Program-made: the position numbers and the translations under genes
Notes under the pieces: generated by a model
The model's database searches: none
The model's input: the letters and a program-made list of their open reading frames with translations, nothing else
Told to the model about the DNA's origin: nothing
NCBI RefSeq assembly: GCF_037975245.1
Contig: NC_092567.1
Location: 22,321,376-22,385,375 of the forward strand
Length of the DNA stretch: 64,000 bases
Direction of reading: 5' to 3'
DNA from: Apostichopus japonicus
Taxonomy: Eukaryota > Echinodermata > Holothuroidea > Aspidochirotida > Stichopodidae
Part shown: one piece after another, positions 1 to 14,300 of the stretch
How positions within the stretch are numbered: position 1 is the first letter of the stretch
Layout: each line of letters starts with the position of its first letter

Positions 1-1030
1 GGGGCAATTATGTGGGAGCATACAAGATTTGACAAAAGAATTCAAACTATACAATCAATATGGATCTTAACAAATATTACGAAGATACTTATTAGCTTTT
101 TCTTTTTAATTTAGCAATATAAAGATCTTTGAAATTGGTCAGATAATAAACCACTAATATTAACCCTGTTTTTTTTTGAATATTTCAAAACTGAATTCAA
201 TCACCGCACGGTTTCAATATCTTGACCATGACACAGACTCACACCCACAGTCACAGACGGACCAACAGAAAGACTACATGCAGGGTTTAAATTCTTCAGA
301 GGTCAAAGGTCACAGACCATATACGCCAAACAAAGAACTTTGTCAACATGTACATTAACAATTTGCCCCATTGAGAGAATTGTGTGAATAAAAAACAAAC
401 AAAAATTATGATATAGATAATAGACCTGTATATGGACAATAAAAAAACCAATCAATAAATGAAAACAATTTCTTCTGATCAGATTCAGATAAATGCAAAT
501 TTGAAGGAAAAGTTTTTCCAAAAAATATTCTGGCTTGTTCATCGATTGTAGCCCAAATGAAGCAAGCGGTGGTGAAGTTGGAGTAAAAGATTTGCCCTAT
601 GACCTACATTTACAATTCTTTTCGACAATAGGTTAATCTATTTCAATATACACTCTTATGGCTCAAAGGTCTGTATACTCCTGTTGGTATCAACCACTGG
701 TAGGTAGGTATGGGTGACCCGGTGTGCTTATAATGAGGTAAATGTGTCTCCCTACGGCTGTTTGGAACAAAACGGAATAAAAAGTAGTGACAAACCTCTC
801 TTGCAGGTGTTTCGAGCGCCTTACTGGTTATACACACTCATTAGCTATATACCAGTTGAATAGGATGCACCTATCCTAAACCATTCAAAACAAAACAGCG
901 CGACATGGTTCTTGGTTATAACATTCATAAAGCTTGCTTGAAATTGTCTGCCCAAATTGTCTAAAACCACAATCTATTAAAGCAACGATAAGTGATATTG
1001 CGTAAATGCATTCCGGTAACAGCGGAGTTA

Positions 1031-1350
1031 ACTAGAACTGCATTTGCATGCAAATACGCAGTGTTGTATTGCGAGTGGTGTGTTTATTAATAGGAAGAGC
1101 TTTTCGGTTGTTCGTGGTGTTACTTTTTGGGCGGACAACACACCAGGAAGTATAGTCATGTAGATACCTACAAATTGAGGGCGCTTGTGAGCGCCGTGAC
1201 AGGCTCAGAATAAGTTAACTACGCAGCTAGCCTCTGAAACTGCAAATGTACAGAGGCTATATGAAACTTGAAGTTTCAACGACCAGTCATGTAGGTATCG
1301 TTCGCTTGGCCAATAATGCCAATATTGTAGCGCGCACGCGCACTACAATA
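1031..1350. repeat. Dispersed repeat family 1, copy A
   Basis: About 320 bp resembling 61548-61863 in the same orientation. Shared blocks include CTTTTCGGTTGTTCGT, GCAGCTAGCCTCTGAAACTG and AATGCCAATATTGTAGCGCG. The right end carries the inverted octamers TATTGTAG and CTACAATA around a GC-rich centre. It is non-coding and looks like a non-autonomous element; the superfamily is not determined. Confidence 0.75.
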
Positions 1351-1650
1351 ATGATGTCACCCATGACAATTGAGCTGCAACTCCACCCCCCCCCTTAAAA
1401 TTAACAAATCATTAATCCAGCAAAAAAAAAATTCTCATCATCAAATTGCATCATGAAATTCTTAGATAGGAGAGCAGACATTCCAAATGTATCATGTTTC
1501 AAGAATAAATCAACAAGTTTACTAGCATGGAACAGTTCAAGCTTTTGAAGAACATCTGTCATGATGACGTCACAGGTTACCCTTAATGTTCCAATTCCTG
1601 GATTTTTTTATAATTTTAAAATTGTTCTTTAACTAGTATACAACTTGTCA

Positions 1651-1782
1651 TTAAAGCAACCGTATAGTTAGTAACAAGATATTTGAAAATTACGTTTTCA
1701 ACTATATGACAGTGTGGAAGTCTATAGTCATCTCATCCACATGTTAGAGTTACATTGACTGTTCACCTAACTATCCCTTTAA
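1651..1782. mobile_element. Possible short TTAA-flanked MITE
   Basis: The stretch is bounded by TTAA on both sides. The inward ends read AGCAACCGTATAGTTAG on the left and, on the complement of the right end, AGGGATAGTTAGGTGAACAG. The shared ATAGTTAG block is inverted. Only part of each end matches, so this is tentative. Confidence 0.35.
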
Positions 1783-2679
1783 AGAAACTGTATCTATATT
1801 TCAGTAAGTCTGAATAGACACGAACAAACCCCATTCATTGGCTGATATTCAGTCACGTCATTAGGCTGAGTTTGATGTTCGCGTATGTAACCTTCGACAC
1901 CGGATCAGTATCGAAAAACCCCCCTTGAGGAACCAAAGCCTCACCTTCCTACCAATCATGAGAACAATGTCGGCAAGATCTAAAGACTAAAGCTCACGAT
2001 AGAGAAGAAGAGACAATTCCTACCATCTATTCTCCATGTAAAGTGGTTGTTTTATAAATTCACTAGGGAGAGTAAAAAAAAATATCAGTTAAAAGAACCT
2101 ATATGAGTCTACACCCACTTCTAGGTGGCGAAAGAATAAAAGCAAGAGAAAAAAAGAAGATAGATATAAAATAACTCTTAAAAAACAAATCAAAAGAGAG
2201 AAGAAGAAGACAAATAGACAATATCACATTTTTGAGGTAATCGAATTTTTGTTTACACCCAAACTTGGATAATTGGAAAGGTTTACTATTTCTGATGTGA
2301 GGATACTAGGAGATAATGGATTGTTGCGGAGTCCAATCATCGGCCGGGTGGAGTATTCAAAGAACCTATTTATTTCGATCTCTCTTCTGATCTTAAAGTA
2401 GCTTTCTTTGAGCGGTTGTAGTTGATAAAGTTTCGATGATATATGTTTATTATAATTCCCATGATAATACAGGGGCGGGTCAAGGATTTGGGAGTGGCCC
2501 TATACATAGTTGTTGAAGCGGTCTTCCGTGAAGAGGGAGGGACTAGGGGCTTCCTCTCGCAAAAGGAAAAAGATGCTTAGACTAAAATTAGCTAGGTCTA
2601 TAGTTAGCTCCAAACGCAAGGTTGTGCTGATAAATACTTTAAATTTTGTGGTGTGAAGTTGGACGGGGTGGGGGGGGGT

Positions 2680-2794
2680 GTACACCCCGTAGTAGTGGTC
2701 TAATTGCTGCCGACTGAAACATTCCCTCCCCCCGAATGAAACATTCCTTCGCCCGACTGACGATGCGTGGTGGGGGCCATTGTCCCCCTGCCTG
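2680..2794. repeat. Dispersed repeat family 2, copy A
   Basis: This segment resembles 17725-17826. Shared blocks in order: GTACACCCG, GTGGT-TAATT, CCCGACTGACGATG and CCATTGTCCCCC or CCATGTCCCCC. It is non-coding and is probably a fragment of a longer interspersed repeat. Confidence 0.55.
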
Positions 2795-5700
2795 TTACTT
2801 AAGGGGTCTACATCTCCACTTCCGCAACCTCACCCATACCCCATATACAGAGCTCACTATTAAGCTTTAACGAGACGAAAGTTGATGGAAGATTCTATAC
2901 CTGTTACTTGGTCTTAGTTTAGAATACAAAAATTGCAGAAAAAACGGTCAAACAACCCATCGTGGTGACGCATGACAACCTTCGGAAACGTCGCCTTCGT
3001 CCCTACAAAAACTATCCCATCCATACCAATTACACAGCTTATGAATTATGATCGTGACGTCATTTGTGACGCCATAGGAGGGCCGTTTGATTAATCGCAA
3101 AAATTGTACCGCCAATACAAAGGCATCCCTCCATCCATCCATCCATCTATCCATTCCTCCCTTCCAAAGCCATAGTTTCGGTTTTGTAACAGATTTTTAC
3201 ATCATCACTATTCGTTTATCATATACGTAATACCATAATAACAAAATAATAATACAACATTGTTTTCCATGTCGAGAGAGAGGATCATCTTTAGACACGT
3301 GTCATTTTGGGGCAATCAACGGTATTTTCATCTCAAACGGTATGACCACAGAGCCCCCGGGGAATAACTCCAGAATATGTTTGATGTACCGTCACAACCG
3401 TACGGTCTTTGGCGCTGTACTTTGAGTTTGGGTTCACGCGCAATCTGTTCACTATATCATAGAGACGAATAGAGTTTTGTCTGCTGCCTACCATACTCGA
3501 TGGCATTAACCCTCTTCGCACCCGTGAACTATTTATCTAAGTACCTCCCTGATTCGAAAGACAATACAGACAACAGCTTAGTAACAATTGTCTGTATCAT
3601 TGTGTTCATTCACTTAAAACTATTCAACGGTTTCTTTGGAGAAATAATTTATACATGAACTATTTTTTTATTATTGTTTTCTTCTCTTTGTGTTTCATTC
3701 TCGCTTGAGTGTTTCTTTTGAAAATTGATACGAAATTTGCAACATTTTTACCAACAGAATGGCGCTAGCGAAAACCCTTACTTACTTTCTGGTCATTAGT
3801 TTCTACCATCTATATAGAAGAAAACACATCCACATGATTGTGGCTTTCTATACTGCAGGTTCACTCTGTCTTCTTTTCCAAAAAAAGACAATTTATTTAA
3901 ATTTTAATTAGCTCGCATGTTATACCATCAATGGAATTAACTGTACCCACCCACCCCCCCCCCAAAAAAAAAAAAATTCAATTTATTTAGTAACAAAAGT
4001 CACGATATCACTCTAATTAATCATCCCTCCCTATATATTTATGAATTCATCGGCGCGTATAAAAAAATGTGATTAAACGAATGTTACAAATCCGTCAGCC
4101 CATTCACAAAGACATTACTTTTGATCATAATGATGCCCCAAGGTAGAAGTGTGGGTATATGGATGTGATGTTTGATAGACCAGGTTCCAAATGAGGAGGA
4201 ATCAAGCCAAAAATGGCCAAAGTGAGGGGGGTGGGGGGGGTAGGGGGAGACACCAATACAAGAGGGATATGAAGAAGCGATGAGGGGAAGCCAAGGGTCT
4301 AATACAATGCGGGCCTGTACCTCTCAGGGGTAATCGAGAAGCACATAAGTAAGAAGAGCTATCAAACGTGCTTCAAAGAAGGATGGGGTTGGAGAGCAGA
4401 GGAGCGGGTGATGGTGGGGGTGGGGCTGTTACTGCAAGGCTGACCTCACCTATTGAAGGTCTTAGTAGGGAGAACTACCACATGCAAGGGCATCCTGAGA
4501 GGGGTATGAAGAAGGGAGGGGGGAGGGTTACGTCTCATTGAGCTAAGCTAAACATTCTGTAAATACTAAATAAGCACAGGAAAATAAGGTAGACTATTAA
4601 CATTGACGAAGCTATACCAAATGAGCTGTAATTTAGGAGAAACTTTTCGTCTTATGAATTTTATATAGGTTATGTTTGAGTTCACAAAATTTACAAAGGT
4701 CAATGGAACCATATTTTTTGGAGGATAGTTCTCAAGCCGGATGCCATTGCTCACCAAGGGAAAGTTCAACAGGGATAGCGAGGGCAACGTGCTGTGGCGA
4801 CACGTTGACGGGTCAACAAGGTCGGCTAACCTCTACGGACCAGTCGTTCGCAGGACGTAGAAAACCACCTGTCTCTGACAGGAGGGGTGGATTGGTTCCC
4901 TCGAGACGAGAAGGCAGCGGAATATTGACCACGAGCGGGACTTTAGGGAATGGACGTGAACGGTAAAATAGATCGGCTGAACCGAGCAGCAGTGGGATTG
5001 TTTTCCAGTTTTGTACAGTTTGTAGACAACCGGTGATAAATCTCATGGATCGTTTGGGAATGGTTAACGTAAATTAGGCTGCACTTTGTGATTACATTCA
5101 GCTGTGAATTATCTTGGCGAAACAATTAAAAACGATATAATGATAAAGTTCTGCAGCTTTTTTTCTTTTGTTTTTTTTTCTTTCTGATAGCAGTGGACAA
5201 AAATCCTTTCAAGTATTAATTTATATATTATGAAATTATGAATATTCAAAATTAGATCATTTCAGCCTAAAGAGATTTATATTTGTTGGCAATGCATTGT
5301 CTTGTTAATCATGTACAACAAACATACACATGCACGTATTATAACACAAATACTCATAAAAAAAAACTTTGGTTCCGAATGGCGACCGAGATACCGGGTC
5401 CGGGCCCGTGTTAGATGGAGGGCTGTTTTGATAGGCAATTAGTGAACATGATAAAATATTGACTGGTGAAGCAGTGAACATTGTTTCTCTGGAAAGGGGT
5501 GTGTGGGTGTTTAAGTTTTGACACCGTCGCCTGGTAGTGTTGGTAGGCCTATATCCAAAGTGACGATGGACCGAAAGAGGGAGCCACACCTAGTATCTTG
5601 ATCCATAAATGAAGGGTTTTAGGTTAGGATGACCATTCGAATTGTGGTCCGTTAGTTGTGACGTCATTTCAATTCAAAGAAATGTAGTGGTGCAGTATCA

Positions 5701-7329
5701 AGTGTTGACACGAGACTGCAAAAAGGGGAAGCTTATAATTTGATATGGTTTATTGTGCGAGGCTGTTTATAGGATGATCTTGGACAAAAGTTGTTAGGAC
5801 AAAAAGTAGTTCTTAACGTTTTTTTTTTAGCTATTCCAGTTTTCAAAGTATTCCTTAAATGTAAAAATATACGTAATCTCTGGAACGCTCCTTTAAGGCT
5901 ATAGTGACTCATCAGTGCAATTAGCTCTAAGTATTAATCCGATAATCCTTTGTTTTATAAATTCTTATATCTTCAACCAAAACACATGTTCTTTTTAACT
6001 TCATGTTAACTACAGAGAACCATGGAATGACATTTCAAAACACACTCGCGCTTGACAAATTTGACACATATTTATACAAACATATTAGCTGAGGCCATAA
6101 AAGGTCTTCATGTTACCTTGTTTTGTGTTGATTCTAAGAAGCTGACCGAAAATGGACAATGTGATGGCAACTTACTGGTTAGACTAAATAATCAAGACAC
6201 TTTATTTCAGAACCTGATGTTTTAAATGGTCATTTCTCACATTAAAGTGTTATAGAAATACAACATGCACTGTTAGCAATGTTTTTCTTCTTTTTTTCCA
6301 TAACATATAAAAAATTAATTTTTGTACCTACTATCATTCTTTAACGATGGAACACAACAAAACATCTTATATTCTCAGTCGTCACAAATAAAATCGTCGT
6401 CACTACAGAAAAAAAAATTCTAGGAATTAGTAAATATTTAACGTAAATATTAAAATCTCTACACGACCAAAACAAACCATTCATTCACCTGCCTTTAGTC
6501 TTCATACAGTCGGTTTAAAGCTTTTTGAGGACTCTCGGAGGACCTAACGGTCAAGTGAGGACAGGACAAGTTGTCCCAAGAGGACAATCAATTTAGAGAG
6601 GCCATTTCATAAAACAAAAGTTTGTGTTTGATCTTTTCAAGTCTATGAAATGAGTTCGCACAATTGGGTATCACACGGCATAAATAATAGCAGAAACTAA
6701 GATGTTATGTATATGTGTTTGAGTACACACACACATATACATATCATTGATACACCGATTGAAACGATTCAGTGTTCCAAGGGTTGGTTTCAATTATAGT
6801 TAAGGGCAATAAGAAACAATAACGGTTTGTTTAAATTAGAACGTTTACTTGTTAGATAACAAAGGAAAATAGCTTTCTAGTTAAGAAAAGATCACGGAAT
6901 CAATATTACAAGACCCTTGTGGGATGTTTTACGCACATGAGCTTATAATATTGGGCACGGCTTGTTTAAAGTTGTTCGAACAATCTCAATGATGGGATAG
7001 TATTGCGACAATATCAACATTGATAATTGCATGAAACCACAAACAGTGATCTATCTATAGGAACTTGTGGAGGATACGATTACGATATCTGATTTGCTTA
7101 ATAATTACACTTCAGGCTATTCTACTGAAATAACATATATTAAAAAAGCTGCTTTCTGTGGTAAATATGCCATAATTTGGCGGTAACGTAAATCAAGAAG
7201 ATTATGAAACTACATCACAGAGAAAGTTGTCCTTGTCCACAGACTACTCACTCTGAACTGAGTTTAATTGTGCGCTCCCCCCCCCCCCACACACACAATC
7301 AGTGTAATTGCTACCCCTCCCCCCCAAGA

Positions 7330-7480
7330 GACGTCGAGATTCATGGGTTGGGCTCCGAGGACAATTATGTCACCAGGGCCTCTTTTTGCCCTCTTCATAT
7401 ATCCCATATTTTCCCGGCCACAAAATTAACCCTTGGACCGGGGATGTAGTCCACCTCTGACCCCCCACTCTTGTCTGGCC
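7330..7480. repeat. Dispersed repeat family 3, copy A
   Basis: It shares GGACAATTATGT-ACC-GG followed about 75-115 bp later by a G-TGTAG-CCA motif with 15740-15935. Both copies are C-rich and non-coding. Similarity is patchy, and no terminal structure was found. Confidence 0.4.
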
Positions 7481-7657
7481 TGATCTTACCCCTTCTGCCA
7501 CTCACTCATTTGTGAAACGTTGACTCTATCCGTTCTCCTTGCCCCGACGGCCCGGAAAGTTTATAGCGATTATCTGTACAGTGCACACTGGCATCAATGG
7601 GGCTGCCAACCAACCATCACCTCCTTTCTGTCAGTCCCTCCTTTCACATTAAATGTA

Positions 7658-7688
<31 letters not shown>

Positions 7689-7929
7689 CTGCTCTTACTG
7701 CTCAATACGAAAATGTAAGATTACTACTATATCACGAGTGAGGTGGGTATTCATGTCACAAACCTGCGCATGGGCCTAAGTGGGATACACCGTGTGGCTA
7801 TAGCTTTGTAACATCATCTCCCACCTCTCCCCAGCCCCACCCACCTATAATGTAATTGTCGCCTCCCATCCGCTTTGGATGTCAGCTACATTATATTAGT
7901 AAATAAATTTGCATGTTACACAAACTAAC

Positions 7930-8342
7930 CTGCACACGAGCCTCGGTGAGGCTACATCGTAGAGCTAACTGTTCTCTACAATATACGTCAGGATAATGTG
8001 TCTTCTGGAATACTTTCTCCATCTCCTCCAACTGGAAACTTGTAAAAGTGGTTCGGTTTCTCCTCTTCTTCCGACCTGCTGCTGTATCTTCGCTCTCGGG
8101 TGAACCCGCCTCTTTCAAACCGTGGCTATTATTCTTCTCTATGATCGGACTCGGAAGTGACGTCATTTCTTTGTACTCGCCATTTTGTGTAGGTCTTGGA
8201 GTTCCATTAGTTGGAACTGTCTCCGTGATTTCGTTCGTCATGTTCGGCGATTCTCGATTACTATCGTCGGAAATGATCGGAAAGGATTCGGAAGTTTCGT
8301 CTACTTGAGCAAGTCTGTTGCTAAGGGACACTTTGAATGAAT
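7930..8342 (-). CDS. alx1: alx homeobox exon (homeodomain residues 1-46)
   Basis: This exon encodes 137 full codons. The first ~90 residues are polar and probably disordered ([19 protein letters not shown] region). The homeodomain starts in the basic run [20 protein letters not shown] and runs through [17 protein letters not shown] to LTEARVQ at 7930-8067. Gln46 is the last codon, followed by donor GTTAGT. An intron between homeodomain residues 46 and 47 is characteristic of paired-class genes. The sequence is closest to Alx/Cart1 by [31 protein letters not shown] octamer lies inside the coding sequence at 8158-8165. Confidence 0.93.
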
Positions 8343-11300
8343 CTGCGAAGGTGAAAATAAACATCGTATCAAACATTGTGCACTCATTTTGCATTTTAAA
8401 ACAAAAGTCTCTAAAAGAATGCTCAAAGTAATGATTTTCGTTAATTATTTCAAGGATGGCTATGACGCACAGTATTAAGGTGTTACCCGATTAATCCAGG
8501 AGCTGTCATCGAGATGACAATCCTGAAGACAAATTGTTTCTACATAGTTAAGTGATTTTGATTACAGTTAACTACCCACTCCCCCACCACACACACACCA
8601 ACCTCTACCCCTAACCAACGCTTTTAGCGTCTTTTAAAACCTTATCTGTATATACAAATCCACGCGGATTCAAATCAATTGCTCAATAAGCAAACATGTA
8701 TATTCTTCTTGAAGTTTCTGAGGTTTACGTCGGTTAGAAACGAACAGGGGCGCAAGTGCGTTAGTCTGTTAGACACATATGTGAGCAAAAAGCTTCTTTT
8801 TTGACAGACAGAGAGAGAGAGAAGTGGAGATAAAACAGGAATCTCAGAGGGAGGAATTCAGTTTATTATCAGAAAACTTGGTGGACCCGAGCGTGAGCAC
8901 ACACGTGCCATTAATTGCTTTTAATCTATTCTGTATTTTGTGGTCGCACAAAGCAGTAAGATCCAAATTCCTAATTTTATTTATTCCACATGAACTGTCT
9001 ACCGACATACATCATTATTAAACCTAATCACTGCAGAGCAAAAGATAGATCAAAAATATAGAAAAAAACAACTTTTAGAAAACATTTTTATTCTGATTTC
9101 GATCAATTCCGCTCAAACTTTTATGAAAGTACTTAAATGGACTTTTCTTAACTTTTTGTTAAGTTTATGAATGCAGGGACCGAATCAACTTTGTCCAAAG
9201 AAAATATGATTCACCATCGGTCATTTTTCAGAGGAAAAGACTGTTAATTAATATTAAAATGTTGTGCATTTCAAATTCTATCAAACACTGAACTTAAGCA
9301 GAATCAAATAGGTTTTTAATTGTTATTTCAATAAGATATGGGGAAAGAATAGATCAATCAGTGAACTGCTTAAAGAAAAGGAGACTTAAGCCTAATGACA
9401 GTTTAAATTTGGACGAAAAAAAAATATCGCAAATTTTACTTGAAATTGAAAGTTTGTTTTGTGATTTTTTTTTATGCTGATTCTAAAAATGATTGTATTT
9501 AAATACTGCCAAGTTATTTATTGATCTCCAAATTTAAATTTTAAGCTGATTTTGTCTATTCCCAACATTTCATGGCACGAATAACTGTTGTATATTTATA
9601 GTCAAATGTAAAATATAAATTGTATTGCCTTTTTTGAAAACTTGCAACGTGTTTTTGCAACAACAACAAATAACTACTGCGTGCAAAATAACTATGCAAG
9701 TTTATGGACATTTTTTGTTGAAATAGTACTTCATGTGCTTAACAGTTTGAGTTTCAGATATATTGCAAAGAAAACACTACAGACATTTTTGTGTATTTTT
9801 ATTCATTTTTTTTTGAGGGGAGGGACAAGTTTGAAAGAATCATACATTTGTTTACTTACTCACCAATTAAACAATTTTTGACAGCAAACTCTAGCGTATA
9901 CGATTTTTTTTTATTATAAATGTTATTTTTTTTGGGGGGGGGGGGTACATGTGATAAATACCAATGTAATCAAAGTCTATGGGTGAAACGTTTGATAAAC
10001 TAATATAAATAGCGATCTCTGAAAGATTGGAGGGAATGTTATACTATCAATACACTCGTATCAGATGTGCTTACTATTTATTCTGATATATTCATTGCAT
10101 TTGTTAACACTTTCTGTTTGCTTAAATCATTTTTGAAATTTTTGGCCTTAGTAGGACCTCCTCGAAATAATTTCAAAGTGATGTTAAGAACACGCATGAC
10201 TAATTTTACTACTGTAACTTTACAATATGTACATTAATAAAGAAAATGTTTTTCTCTCTCTCTATATGTAGCCTCTGAAAAGAAGACCAAGTGAAACGTC
10301 ATTATCACACTCCACATGCATGGTAAAATAAACATCCAGTTGTGAAAAACTACAAACTTTTCTACAAGCACTAAAATATGTATCGCTTTCCTTCACTTTT
10401 TAAGCTTTTTTTTAAACTGAAGAATAGGCTTACAAAATTAACAAGTGTGGAGTCATCGATGCACGCGCATATTGACAACAAAATTCAAAATTATATTGTT
10501 TTCTTTCAACTTTTGAATTTAATCGTCTATTATGAGTATGAAACTTACTTTCATTGATTATTGTAAAGGTTTTATTTTTATATCTCTGGAGTTCTGCTGA
10601 TCTAACAATAGATCAAAATGAGATTATTTAATTAAATCAAATCAAAAAGCTGCTATTACTCTAAGAATCCAACTTAAAATGTATTCTTCTTTTACAGTTT
10701 ATTTCTAATATTTATCAACTGAAAAATTAAGAAAAATCTATATGCAATCACTCAAAGGCAATTGGCTCATTTTGGTCCTTTCCATTTTTATAACAATAGT
10801 ATCATTTATCAAAATAACAAAATCAGCTCAAAAATTGCTTTCACAAGTGTCTTATCTTTTAAACTGTTCCCTTGACAACATACAGTTTATACAGCCATCT
10901 TTCATATTTTCTTGTACTGTCAATTCTTTGCATAGATTGCGAGCTATCTAAATATGTATTTTGGCTTACTTTCAACGCGACGGCTGACTAGCCAACATCA
11001 AATTGCAGATAAACGGTACGGAAAAGGTTCATTTATCATTTGTCTGAGTGGGGCACATCTTTTCTTATGGTTACTCAATTACGACATTAGTCCCGAATAG
11101 TACATGTAAGTTGGGTAAGCTCTGTTGTGTAAATTTGCTTTGAACTTGTGGAGACATATATGGGCAAGATAAAAAAAAAACAACACAGAAGTGTTGAAAA
11201 TTCATTTCCTGAAAATATATTCAGCTTTAATCAAAACGTTAACGGATTTTTTTTTAAATGCAATGTTTTATTATACATATTGTTATTATTATTATTTTGA

Positions 11301-14300
11301 TGTTTGTTTTCGTACAAGAGAGTGTGTTACTTTGCTAAGCCTACCAAGGTTTTTAATTCACTTCCTTCCACAGATTATAATTCATTTGTATATATTCTTT
11401 GTTTTTTCTCTTGTAAAGTCGTGAAGAAACAAATAAACATATGAAATGAAATGTTATGAAAATACTGTCATTATTTCTTCCAACTTTGTGATCAAGTCAG
11501 TTGATGGAGGAATGTGGCCAAGTGGGAACATCATGAAAACATTTCAGAAACATGAACATAAAATTATGAAACATGAAATCGAGGGCACGATTGCAAAAAA
11601 AAAAAAAACAAGGGTCCTCTCGATTAGCAAAAAAAAGTCATTAAATACAAATAACAGCAACATATACCAACTTTGTTTAACCCCCCCAAAAAAATACAGT
11701 AATATAGCGTACATAGCATGCACACATCTTCACACAACTATATGGCGACAATGTTTGCCTCAGATTCCCCAAGAGAACTTGTAAAAGTTATAACGTGAAC
11801 GTGGCTAAAATAAATCAAACTTAAATATTAAAGTGATGCAATTTCAAGAGAAAGAAATTATTGCAAGAAATTTAAATGTTCGTATATAGCTTAAGTTTTC
11901 GATGAATTTTTGCTTTCTCAATAATCATTTGTAATAATAATTTTCGGGGTTGGAGTTTTGTAGTTCCTTAACGATTATATGGTGATTACAATTAAAGATT
12001 CCCGCCGTTTACAAAAAAAAAAGTAACATATATATACAAAGAAGGTTTTTTACAATTGTGCGTTTATGTAACAATTTTAATAATTTAAAAAAATCTAGTT
12101 GTTTCCTGGATTTTTCATTCAAAATTTAAACCGCGGTCAAAGAAATGGGTCAAACTGATTTATAAGTAATTCACCACGCATGCGTATAAAAGATACTACA
12201 AACATAAAATTTTGAATTTTGATACATATGTTTCAAGATACTAATTCATGCCAGAAAATGCGATTTTTGAAATACCGTGAAAAGAGCTCATTTACATGTG
12301 TTAAAGAATTAACTAACTGACTCTCTTTTTGTTTGGGGAGGAAGTGTATGGGGATAAAGGGTGGGGAAAAAACACCGCCAATCAATAACGCTCTCTTGGA
12401 AGGAGATTCTGAAATTAAATAATTTCACGAATAGACACCTTTCTGAGATTACTTGGGTTGATTTTCGACAATAAATGGGTTATTTTAATTTTCATACGAT
12501 GACAAAACAGTTGATAAGCTGGAATTTATTCCATATCATTGTAAACTTATCAAGAAGAAATATCATCCATGCTTTTGCTTGTAATTTTCAGTTTTGCTGT
12601 TAACTGCATGTAAATTGCATTACTAAACCATTAAAATCGAGTGATATGGCTAATTGCTAGGTTATGATTCTATCAAGATTGGACAAAGGGAGACAAATTG
12701 CTTAAACGTTTCATAACTATGTTGTAATCATTACATATGAGTTAAATGCATTTAATGTGGTCGTAAATGTTACCTTAACCTTCATTGACGAAAATAACTG
12801 CTTTAAGGAAGTTTAACGACTCCATTAAATCTGTTAGGACTATCACCTACAAAATAATAATATCCATAAATATTAAAGCCAAATGAAACCAAGAAAAGTT
12901 AACCTTATCCCGTACAAAAAGCCAGACGGTTTAGTTTTGGTAAAAACAAAAGATATTGTCTAGATTCGAGACAATTAGGAGGCTGATAACGTAGATGAAG
13001 AAAGTGGGCCTTTATATAATGCCAAAACACTCAACAAATTGTTAACGCACATTTTTAACTAACATATATACAAAATATTTATAGGTTTGGAATGTTAGTG
13101 CGTGGGATAATGGTATAAAGCCCGAGGTTGGCCATCACCAAACAAAGCTACAGGTGTCTGAAACGTTGTTGGAAGTATGCCCATGCAATGTTGCTAAGAG
13201 TGTCAGTTTATATCAGGGGTTCTAAATAGGGGTTCTCTAGTCTACGAAAAATACAAAGAATCGGAGTACAATGTTAAAAAAATCGTGTCTTATACCTTGT
13301 GATTAGAACCGACCTATATTCACTACACATTGCTGAATCCGAGTGTATACAGTGAGATGCTGGTCTTGGCCACCTCGTAGAGATTTTATTTGAGACGATT
13401 GCAATTTAGGCTTTCAGTCGAGGTTATTTACAGAATAAGTATACATGCAATGCGAAAGTTATAGACCGGAACGCTACTTCTATTCAATGCATCATTCACT
13501 ATGAAGTACACAAGTCAGGGTAAGTGAACTATCGCATTATAATATCAAACCCTGTTGTAAATATCTTTGCTTTGCAATCCAATATTTTGTATATGATATA
13601 TATGAAGCTATCAAAACTGAGATATATGATGTATTTGCAAATAGGCTGAAATTTAAGGTTTCTCAGTGTTTACGACACCCTACTCGAAAATTGTTTAAGG
13701 GGAAAACTAGGATAACTGAGAATATAATCTCTTGCGTGATATTACAGTACTAATAACCTGTGCATAGTACGAGTAGAACAACACCAGTACGAGTACAAGT
13801 AGAATTGAGTACAAAAATGAGATACCTACAAATCTACTTCCAATGTACGGTATGTATAATCACGCATAATGTCCTCATAATTATGTCCTCATAATTATGT
13901 CCTCATAATTATGTCCACACAAGAGAGTCGTATTGTAATTTAATAAACTATTATGACAAAAAATAGACAATACGAAGTTTAAATAAAGTATACTTGTAAT
14001 CTTACAATGAACTTTACAAAATATGAAAAACAAAATAAATATACTAAAAAGAAAATGATATTAATGCTTGTATACGTCAAATGTGTTCATAAATTCTAAC
14101 CATGTCGTATCATTTTAAAAGTTTGTCTCATTAAAAAAAAAGAAACAATTCTTATATTGAAAAAGTTTAATACAAAACGAAACAATATAATATTCATACA
14201 TAGTTTGGTTTGTCAATATTATATGTTGAATAATTATTAATACGTTGGTTGGTTTTTCTTTAATAGTCTTTAACGATGTAACACTTTTTGTTGCACAAAT

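Larger units (their letters stand above)
1..7929. other. Left flank, probably an intron of alx
   Basis: No exon is supported here. The homeobox exon at 7930 ends at a splice donor on the minus strand, so the remaining alx exons should lie at lower coordinates. I looked for the expected continuation (V-W-F-Q-N-R-R-A-K) on the minus strand and did not find it, so this stretch is inferred to be intron. It holds dispersed repeats (listed separately), an ATCC microsatellite near 3129-3153, G-rich low-complexity DNA around 4200-4530, and C/CA tracts around 7277-7300 and 7660-7686. The open frames here are short and resemble no family I know. Confidence 0.55.
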
